From positions 1 through 7,840 of the forward strand of contig JACRTZ010000195.1 of the NCBI GenBank assembly GCA_014304965.1: 7,840 nucleotides of DNA. The letters are read 5' to 3'. A program made the position numbers and the translations under genes. The stretch is from Vulcanimicrobiota bacterium. GTDB taxonomy: Bacteria > Vulcanimicrobiota > Vulcanimicrobiia > Vulcanimicrobiales > Vulcanimicrobiaceae. Below, piece after piece: positions 1 to 4,775 of the stretch. Within the stretch, counting starts at the first letter, position 1. Every line of letters begins with the position of its first letter. The notes under the pieces are model-generated. The model saw only the letters and a list, made by a program, of their open reading frames with translations. It searched no databases and was not told the origin of the DNA.

Positions 1-262
1 CCCCGCCACGGTGGTAACCGGCATACCCGTCCTGTTCGGCCAGCGACCCCCGCACCCACCCGTCGTCGGTGAGCAGGGCGTCCGCTCTCACGAGATCGAC
101 CTGCCAGACGGCGACGTCGATGTCGTCGTGAGGCCGCGTCACCCGCCCGGCGTGGACGTCCACGGCCCACCCACCGAAGAGCCAGTAGTCGAGGTGCTCC
201 GCGGCGAAGGTGCGGTCCAACCAGGCGATGCACGCCAGCTGCTGCTCCACAGGGTCGTCCAT
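1..262 (-). CDS. Aminoglycoside-type nucleotidyltransferase, N-terminal part (runs off the window)
   Basis: This is an 87-residue N-terminal fragment starting at an ATG on the minus strand (262-260); the C-terminus lies beyond position 1. Residues 29-35 read FGGWAVD, followed by RPHDDIDVAVW at 43-53. This is the signature of the nucleotidyltransferase fold of the ANT(2'')/LinB-like family. Asp47 and Asp49 correspond to the metal-binding aspartates that position the NTP. Known members transfer AMP to aminoglycoside or lincosamide hydroxyls, but many actinobacterial homologues are untested, so resistance is only a possibility. Codon choice (Ala mostly GCC, CGCG rare) differs from the rest of the window, which favours GCG. 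The gene points away from the truncated YihY gene. A minus-strand stop at 270-268, just upstream of the ATG, may end a preceding gene on this strand. The fold is well supported; the substrate is unknown. Confidence 0.78.
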   Translation of the reverse strand, partial: MDDPVEQQLACIAWLDRTFAAEHLDYWLFGGWAVDVHAGRVTRPHDDIDVAVWQVDLVRADALLTDDGWVRGSLAEQDGYAGYHRGG

Positions 263-369
263 CGGACCTAGGCCGAGCCGGAGCCGCGCTCGTCGTCGGC
301 GTTCCCGCGGGCGGGGGCGGCCATGTCTCCGGCCACCACGAACTGGCGCGCGAAGCGATCCGGTCGCAC
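263..369. other. Junction zone between two unlike sequence backgrounds
   Basis: No complete gene lies here. On the minus strand an open frame ends with a TAG at 270-268, eight bases from the nucleotidyltransferase ATG. Its last ~25 residues (FVVAGDMAAPARGN... ending GSGSA) could be the tail of an upstream gene from the same source. On the plus strand the YihY frame stays open leftwards. It looks YihY-like back to about 343-352 (ELAREAIRSHLQ), but further left becomes Gly-rich and lacks the hydrophobic N-terminal helices the family needs. The break therefore probably lies at about 330-360. It could be a real recombination or insertion point, or an assembly chimera; the sequence alone cannot decide. 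Confidence 0.5.
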
Positions 370-1077
370 TTGCAATCGGTCGTCGGCGCGTCGGCTTCTC
401 AGGCCGTGATCGATTTGATCGACGCGACCCTGCGCGAGCAAAAGCAAGGCATCGTCGCCGCTGCGATCAGTTGGACGGTGATGATCCTGGGCGCCATTGG
501 ATTGGTGGGCGCACTCCAAGACGCGTTGAACACGGTGTGGCACGTCGAGGGGCCGAAGCGGCCCGGCATCGCCGGCCTCGTGCGCGGCCGGCTCGCAGCG
601 CTCGCGCTCGTCGCGGCAAGCGCGTTCGTGCTGCTCGTCTCGTTGGTTGCAAACGTCGGTTTGGCGGCGCTCGGCGACCAGCTGCACGGTCTTTTTCCGG
701 CCTCAGGCGCGCTCGTGAACCTGCTCGACTTCGCTGTGTCGTTCGGCGTCATCGCGCTGCTGTTTTGGGTGATCTTCACGTATTTGCCCGACGCCGAGAC
801 CAAATGGCGCGACACGTTGCACGGTGCAATCATCAGCGCGCTGCTGTTCGTCGCCGGTCAGTTCGCGCTCGGCTGGTATCTCGGGCGCGTCGGCACCGCG
901 TCGGCGTACGGGGCGGCCGGCTCGCTCGTCGTCATCCTGCTGTGGACGTTCTACTCCGCGCAGATACTCTTGTTCGGAGCCGAGTTCACCGTCGTGACGG
1001 CGAGCCGCGCGCGCCGTTCCTTGGCGCAATCGCGGCGCTCGGCGTCCGGGCGCCGCTCGGAACCGGAGGCTTCTTAG
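370..1077 (+). CDS. YihY/BrkB family inner-membrane protein, missing its N-terminus
   Basis: A 235-residue frame from a TTG to a TAG. It holds about five hydrophobic segments (roughly residues 27-49, 74-100, 114-140, 151-173 and 178-210). It shows the family hallmarks LQDALNTVW (about 49-57) and the C-terminal SAQILLFGAEFTVV, followed by a basic, Ser/Arg-rich tail. YihY/BrkB proteins are polytopic membrane proteins once annotated as ribonuclease BN; that activity belongs to another protein and their role is unclear. Complete members are usually about 280-320 residues. Here the first ~60-80 residues, including the first transmembrane region, are absent. The TTG at 370 is only the first usable start: it has no Shine-Dalgarno and falls inside the homologous region, which continues in frame to about 343. 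The gene is thus 5'-truncated by the junction. Its stop overlaps the convergent phzF stop (shared bases 1074-1077). Confidence 0.82.
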   Translation: MQSVVGASASQAVIDLIDATLREQKQGIVAAAISWTVMILGAIGLVGALQDALNTVWHVEGPKRPGIAGLVRGRLAALALVAASAFVLLVSLVANVGLAALGDQLHGLFPASGALVNLLDFAVSFGVIALLFWVIFTYLPDAETKWRDTLHGAIISALLFVAGQFALGWYLGRVGTASAYGAAGSLVVILLWTFYSAQILLFGAEFTVVTASRARRSLAQSRRSASGRRSEPEAS

Positions 1078-1964
1078 CGCATCGTCACTTCGGCGTCGAT
1101 CACCTTGACGGCGCCGCCGCCGATCTCGACTGTTTCCACCGCGCCGTCGCGCACGTGAAGCAGGCCGTGGATCAAACTGCGACGCTGCATCTTGGTGCCT
1201 TGCTCGCTGACGAATCGTGCGCCGTCGCGCTTTTCGAGCAGGCCGTACTCCACCATGTACGCGCCGAGCGGTCCCGTCGCGCTCCCGGTCGCGGGATCTT
1301 CCCAAATCCCGGACATCGGTGCGAACATGCGCGAGTATGCGCCGCCGTCGACCGGTGCGAACAGAAACACGCCGTTTGCGCCAAACGTCGGCGCCGCGCG
1401 CTCGAGCGCGCGCAGATCGAGTTGAGCGCGGTCCACGGCCGCCCGGTCGCGCAACGGCACGAAAAGAAACGGATTTCCCGCGCCGGCGACTCGCGCCGGC
1501 AAATCGCGGTAGAGGTCGGCCGGTTCGAGCCCGAGCGCGCGCGCGCAAAGCTCCCGATCGTACGTGGCGCCGAATGTGATCGGCGGCGTGCGCAGCCACG
1601 CGATGAACGGGTCGGCCCGCCGTTCGAGCCGGATCGGGACGGGACCGATATTTTCGTCGAGCACGAACGTCGTTGCGCCTGCGGGAACGCGATCGAGAGC
1701 GCACAGAACGTACGCTGTTCCGATCGTCGGATGTCCGGCGAACTCCATCTCGCTGTTCGGCGTGAAAATCCGAACGCGCGCGAGGCCGTTGCTGCCTTCT
1801 TCCGGCGGAAAGACGAACGAACTTTCCGAGAGATTTAATTCGCGGGCGAGCGTTTGCATCTGCTCGGTCGCGAGGCCGCGTGCATCGGGAAAGCACGCGA
1901 GCGGATTTCCCTCGAACGCGACCTCGGTGAAGACGTCGACGACGAGATAGCGGTAGGTGCGAAC
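1074..1964 (-). CDS. PhzF family isomerase/epimerase (phenazine biosynthesis-like)
   Basis: PhzF-fold enzymes resemble diaminopimelate epimerase but use a general acid/base glutamate; PhzF itself isomerises dihydrohydroxyanthranilate. Read from codon 1964-1962, the protein is 296 residues. It shows the N-terminal strand YLVVDVFTEVAFEGNPLA (about 6-23), then LARELNLSE with Glu47 at the position of the PhzF catalytic Glu45, then EFAGHPTIGTA, AGNPFLFVPL and the C-terminal EDPATGSATGPLGAY. No ATG, GTG or TTG lies between the upstream in-frame stop (about 2014-2012) and the ATG at 1859. Starting there (261 residues) would delete the first strand and the GNPLA motif. A good Shine-Dalgarno, GAGGG at 1977-1973, sits eight bases before a GTT codon at 1964-1962, so this is probably the true start position. 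Either GTT is used or GTG has been changed or miscalled. It lies 25 bases downstream of the STAS-like gene, probably in one operon. No phenazine genes are nearby, so the substrate is unknown. Confidence 0.87.
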   Translation of the reverse strand, partial: VRTYRYLVVDVFTEVAFEGNPLACFPDARGLATEQMQTLARELNLSESSFVFPPEEGSNGLARVRIFTPNSEMEFAGHPTIGTAYVLCALDRVPAGATTFVLDENIGPVPIRLERRADPFIAWLRTPPITFGATYDRELCARALGLEPADLYRDLPARVAGAGNPFLFVPLRDRAAVDRAQLDLRALERAAPTFGANGVFLFAPVDGGAYSRMFAPMSGIWEDPATGSATGPLGAYMVEYGLLEKRDGARFVSEQGTKMQRRSLIHGLLHVRDGAVETVEIGGGAVKVIDAEVTMR

Positions 1965-1972
1965 GGAAGCGG

Positions 1973-1977
1973 CCCTC
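1973..1977 (-). promoter_or_regulatory. Ribosome binding site that places the phzF start
   Basis: GAGGG on the minus strand is followed by an eight-base spacer and then the codon GTT at 1964-1962, where homology says the protein should begin. The spacing is near ideal, so the site supports the longer reading frame even though the start codon is not canonical. Confidence 0.5.
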
Positions 1978-1989
1978 GCGGGAAGAAAG

Positions 1990-2364
1990 TTATCTCGGCA
2001 CGGACCGCGCGATCATGATGCGGCGCGCGCCGGTCGGACTTTTCGTCGCGCCCGGCTCGAAGACCGTTACCCGCGCGTCCTTGAGCACCGAGCGCATGCG
2101 CCGGTTGCGCGGGGACACGCTAGCCGAAACGTTTTCGCCGCGCACCTTGGCGGCGACGATCGCCTTGCCGGCGGCGCGAATTCCATCGGCGTGGACGGCG
2201 CTGACGAAGTCGAAGTTGACGACGACGTGAAAGTCGCCGCGCGCCGCCACGTCGGCAAGCGCTTCATCCAGGATTTCGCCCAGCCGGCCGTCCAGTTCGC
2301 CGATCAGATCGATGGCGACGAGGCTTCGGTCGAGCGCGGGATTGGGGGTTTGCGGCAGAAGCAT
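1990..2364 (-). CDS. Small STAS-domain-like protein
   Basis: A 124-residue protein starting at ATG 2364-2362 and ending with TAA. Residues ~13-102 look like a STAS domain, the fold of anti-sigma-factor antagonists. There is a first strand with IDLIGELDG (18-26), a helix LGEILDEALADVAARG, a strand HVVVNFDFVSAV (46-57), a helix starting ADGIRAAGKAI, and a strand ENVSASVSP followed by NRRMRSVLK. In SpoIIAA-type antagonists the strand-helix turn carries a phosphorylatable Ser (Asp-Ser-Ser-Gly type). Here that turn reads His-Ala-Asp-Gly (58-61), so kinase-controlled partner switching by the usual serine looks impossible. A basic C-terminal tail follows (about 104-124). The frame stays open upstream to an ATG at 2499, but that extension crosses the tandem repeat and lacks domain sequence, so the internal ATG is preferred despite no clear Shine-Dalgarno. 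phzF follows 25 bases downstream. The family call is moderate and the partner is unknown. Confidence 0.6.
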   Translation of the reverse strand: MLLPQTPNPALDRSLVAIDLIGELDGRLGEILDEALADVAARGDFHVVVNFDFVSAVHADGIRAAGKAIVAAKVRGENVSASVSPRNRRMRSVLKDARVTVFEPGATKSPTGARRIMIARSVPR

Positions 2365-2378
2365 GGGACGAGTATGCT
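2350..2378 (+). promoter_or_regulatory. Possible sigma70-type promoter for the two-component genes
   Basis: TTGCGG (2350-2355), a 17-base spacer and TATGCT (2373-2378) resemble a -35/-10 pair, with 3/6 and 4/6 consensus matches. Transcription would start near 2385 and run through the tandem repeat into the response regulator. It overlaps the start of the divergent STAS-like gene. The match is weak and could be chance. Confidence 0.22.
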
Positions 2379-2406
2379 TGGCCGCCCTTATGCGGTCCTG
2401 AGAAAC

Positions 2407-2440
2407 GAATGAAATTGTCGCGAGAATGAAACCGTCGCGA
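2407..2440. repeat. Tandem 17-bp direct repeat in the divergent intergenic region
   Basis: Two units lie head to tail with no gap: GAATGAAATTGTCGCGA (2407-2423) and GAATGAAACCGTCGCGA (2424-2440). They differ only at two adjacent bases (TT versus CC). Each unit ends in a TCGCGA palindrome, and the AT-richer GAATGAAA stands out from the GC-rich surroundings. The repeat lies between the STAS-like gene (start 2364) and the response regulator (start 2487). OmpR/PhoB-family regulators commonly bind direct repeats, so an operator, perhaps autoregulatory, is a reasonable inference. I see no further copy in the window. Confidence 0.75.
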
Positions 2441-2486
2441 GGTGTTCCCAGGCCCGCCACAGGTATCCCACGTAGCATCGAAGGCG

Positions 2487-3170
2487 ATGAGCCGGCCACA
2501 GCAACGCGTGCTGGTCGTCGACGACGAACGCCACATTCGCGAGTTGCTTGAAATTGGCTTGGGCGACGAAGGCTTCGAAGTGCGTAGCGCCGCCGACGGA
2601 CAGTTCGGTCTTCAAATCTGCCGCGAATGGAATCCGGACGCCGTGATTTTGGACGTGATGCTGCCGAAGGTGGACGGCTTCGCGTTGCTGCCGCTCTTTC
2701 GGAAGCTTACCGAGGCGCCGATCCTCATGCTGAGCGCCAAGGGCGAGGTTTCCGACAAGGTGACCGGTTTGTCCAGTGGCGCCGACGACTATTTAGCGAA
2801 GCCGTTCGAGATGGCCGAACTGCTGGCCAGGCTCGAAACGGCGCTTCGCCGGCCGCGCCTAGCGGCTCCGCAAGTGCTGCGGTACGCCGACATCGAGGTC
2901 AACCTCGAGACGCGCGCGGTGTCGCGCGACACGAAGACGATCGCGCTCTCGGCCCGCGAGTACGATCTGCTGGTCGCGCTCTTGCGCAGCCCGCAGCGCG
3001 TCTTCACGCGCGACCAATTACTCGACCAGGTATGGGGCACCGAGCGCTTCGTAGGCCCCGGGGCCGTCGAGACGTACATTTCGTATTTGCGAGCGAAGAT
3101 CGACCAAGGCTTCTCCAAGCGCTTGATCCACACGCATCGCGGCGCCGGCTACTCCCTGCGCGAAGAGTAG
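2487..3170 (+). CDS. OmpR/PhoB-family response regulator
   Basis: A 227-residue cytoplasmic DNA-binding regulator. The receiver domain (about 7-120) carries the acidic pair Asp12-Asp13, the phospho-acceptor Asp56 in ILDVMLP, Ser83 at the switch position, and Lys105 in the KPF motif. A linker leads to a winged-helix output domain (about 128-226), recognised by SAREYDLLVALLRSP, RVFTRDQLLDQVWG, VETYISYLRAKID and the closing HTHRGAGYSL. All catalytic residues are present, so it should be phosphorylated by the adjacent kinase. The ATG at 2487 is chosen over the in-frame ATG at 2442 because it puts the first receiver strand five residues from the N-terminus, as is usual. A GAAGG lies close before it. 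The histidine kinase starts 12 bases after the stop. Target genes cannot be read from the sequence, but the tandem repeat 47 bases upstream is a candidate binding site. Confidence 0.95.
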   Translation: MSRPQQRVLVVDDERHIRELLEIGLGDEGFEVRSAADGQFGLQICREWNPDAVILDVMLPKVDGFALLPLFRKLTEAPILMLSAKGEVSDKVTGLSSGADDYLAKPFEMAELLARLETALRRPRLAAPQVLRYADIEVNLETRAVSRDTKTIALSAREYDLLVALLRSPQRVFTRDQLLDQVWGTERFVGPGAVETYISYLRAKIDQGFSKRLIHTHRGAGYSLREE

Positions 3171-3171
3171 C

Positions 3172-3175
3172 GAGG
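3172..3175 (+). promoter_or_regulatory. Ribosome binding site of the histidine kinase gene
   Basis: GAGG seven bases before the ATG at 3183, inside the 12-base gap after the response regulator stop. It supports that start and independent translation initiation within the operon. Confidence 0.55.
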
Positions 3176-3182
3176 CTTCCGA

Positions 3183-4715
3183 ATGTTCCAGTCGTTGCGA
3201 ACGCGGCTCGTCGCGTACTACGTGTTCGCCGCCATCCTGCTCGTAATCGTGGCCACGCTCGGGGTTACGGCGTTCTCACTGTCCACCTACGGCATCACCG
3301 CGCGCGAGACGGTCGAATCGGCGGCGCACAATGCGCCCGACGAGGCGCGCACGCAGATCGCGCGGTACGGTTCGCTCGAGAAAGCGGCGCCCGACATCGT
3401 CCGCCACCTCGTTCATCCCGGCTTGCACGTCTCCGTCTCGCGCGTGGATCGTTCGGGCGCGCGCACGACGCTCGCGCGCGCCGACGCCGACGGCGCGGAT
3501 TTGAGGGTGGTTGTCATCAGCGACAAGGCGTCCGCCGATAGACATTTCGGTCGCGGGCCGTTCGGCGATCGCGGACCACCGCCCCCGGGCGGACCGCCCC
3601 AAGGCTACGGTCACGGGCCGCCGCCGCCCGGCCTGCGCGGCTTCGATCGCGGTGGACCGTTCCCGATGGGGCTCAACGTCTTCTTGCATCTCGAGCCGCG
3701 CGCGGTGAATATCCCGGGCGGGCGCATTACGATTTTTCCGGTTGCGGCGCAATTGGACCGGTTCATCTCGGCGTTCTGGCTCGCAATGCTGCCGATCGGG
3801 ATCGTCGTTACCCTGGCCGCGTGGCTGCTCGGCAATTTCATCACGGGTCAAGCGCTGCGGCCGCTCGTCGAAACGACCGCGTCGCTGCAACGCTTCGCGG
3901 ACGGTGACTTCACGCCGCGTCCCGTCGTCACGGCCGACCGCAGCGAGATCGGCGAACTCGTCACCGCCTACAACGGCGCCGTCGCACAGGTCGGTGCGGC
4001 TTTCGAAGAGCGAAGCAAGGCCGAAGCGCAGATGCGGCAATTCATCGCGGACGCCGGACACGAATTGCGAACGCCGTTGACCGTCGTGATGGGGTTCATC
4101 GACGTGATGCGCCGGCGCGGCCCGGGTGATCCGGCAGCGTCGGCCCGAATATACGAAACGATGCTCGCGGAAAGCCGCCGGATGCGCGCGCTCATCAACA
4201 AGTTAATCGCGCTGGCACGTCTGGAGAATCCGCAACAGCGCGAAAACGAGCCGGTGGATATGAGCGCGGTGGCGCAGGAGGTGGCGAACGCTCTCGAGGC
4301 CTTGCAGCCGAGTTCGCGCGTCGTGCTGCGAGCGCAGCCCGGCACCTTCGTCCGTGGCGACCGGTACGACTTGCACGAAGCGATTTCGAATCTCGTGGAC
4401 AATGCGCTGAAGTACGCACCGGATGCGCCGGTCGAAATCGACGTTCGGCCCGACCACGACGACGCGGTCGTCGAGGTCTCGGATCGCGGACCCGGCATCG
4501 GCGAAGCCGAGCGCGGGCGCATCTTCGACCGGTTTTTCCGCGGCGAAAATCGCGGGGAAGCGGAAGGTTTCGGCTTGGGCCTCGCGATCGTCAAGCGCGC
4601 GGTCGAACGGGCCGGCGGTAGCGTTACCGTCGCGGATCGTCCGGGCGGCGGCAGCGTGTTTGCAGTCCGGGTGCCGCGCATGGCGCGCAGCGACGACGCG
4701 AGGATCGCCGTCTAA
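3183..4715 (+). CDS. Membrane sensor histidine kinase (HAMP-HisKA-HATPase)
   Basis: A 510-residue kinase, the likely partner of the preceding regulator. Transmembrane helix 1 is at about 10-32 and helix 2 at about 194-222, enclosing a ~160-residue extracytoplasmic sensor region. Residues ~122-162 of that region are rich in Gly, Pro and Arg (GPPPPGGPPQ, GHGPPPPG) and are probably disordered; I recognise no known ligand-binding fold. A HAMP linker follows at about 222-275. The HisKA dimerisation helix carries the phospho-acceptor His293 in GHELRTPLT. The ATP-binding domain has an N box (ISNLVDNALKYAPD, Asn403 and Asn407), a G1 box (DRGPGIG, 434-440), an F box (IFDRFFRG) and a G2 box (GFGLGLAI, 462-469). 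All catalytic motifs are intact. The signal is unknown. mutL follows about 60 bases downstream after a hairpin. Confidence 0.95.
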   Translation: MFQSLRTRLVAYYVFAAILLVIVATLGVTAFSLSTYGITARETVESAAHNAPDEARTQIARYGSLEKAAPDIVRHLVHPGLHVSVSRVDRSGARTTLARADADGADLRVVVISDKASADRHFGRGPFGDRGPPPPGGPPQGYGHGPPPPGLRGFDRGGPFPMGLNVFLHLEPRAVNIPGGRITIFPVAAQLDRFISAFWLAMLPIGIVVTLAAWLLGNFITGQALRPLVETTASLQRFADGDFTPRPVVTADRSEIGELVTAYNGAVAQVGAAFEERSKAEAQMRQFIADAGHELRTPLTVVMGFIDVMRRRGPGDPAASARIYETMLAESRRMRALINKLIALARLENPQQRENEPVDMSAVAQEVANALEALQPSSRVVLRAQPGTFVRGDRYDLHEAISNLVDNALKYAPDAPVEIDVRPDHDDAVVEVSDRGPGIGEAERGRIFDRFFRGENRGEAEGFGLGLAIVKRAVERAGGSVTVADRPGGGSVFAVRVPRMARSDDARIAV

Positions 4716-4725
4716 GACCGTTCGC

Positions 4726-4748
4726 GCCGCTCTCCTGCGAGGAGCGGC
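4726..4748 (+). promoter_or_regulatory. Hairpin enclosing a Shine-Dalgarno-like AGGAG upstream of mutL
   Basis: GCCG, a two-base bulge CT, CTCCT, a GCG loop, AGGAG and CGGC form a nine-base-pair stem. The descending arm contains AGGAG (4740-4744), four bases before a TTG codon (4749) in frame with mutL. If that TTG is used, the stem would hide the ribosome binding site. Alternatively it is a 3'-end stabilising or weak terminator-like hairpin for the kinase transcript, although no U-tract follows. Confidence 0.4.
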
Positions 4749-4775
4749 TTGCCGCATCGTGGTAGGCGCAACGCG

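Noticed and set aside
11..271. An 86-codon plus-strand frame at the left edge
   Set aside because: It is antisense to the nucleotidyltransferase, whose GGWAVD and HDDID motifs are unambiguous on the minus strand.
210..1838. A 542-codon plus-strand open frame spanning the YihY and phzF region
   Set aside because: Its product is Arg/Ala-rich with no recognisable motif, and it overlaps two genes with clear family signatures. Long shadow frames are expected at this GC content.
703..1896. A 397-codon minus-strand open frame
   Set aside because: Same low-complexity Arg-rich product; it lies in a wrong frame over phzF and opposite YihY.
3580..3660. GC-rich proline-coding stretch considered as a CRISPR or DNA repeat array
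   Set aside because: The units are irregular, have no spacers and lie in frame within the kinase, so they reflect protein low complexity.
4726..4748. Hairpin as a rho-independent terminator
   Set aside because: No U-tract follows (only two T residues), so it is reported as a possible regulatory stem instead.
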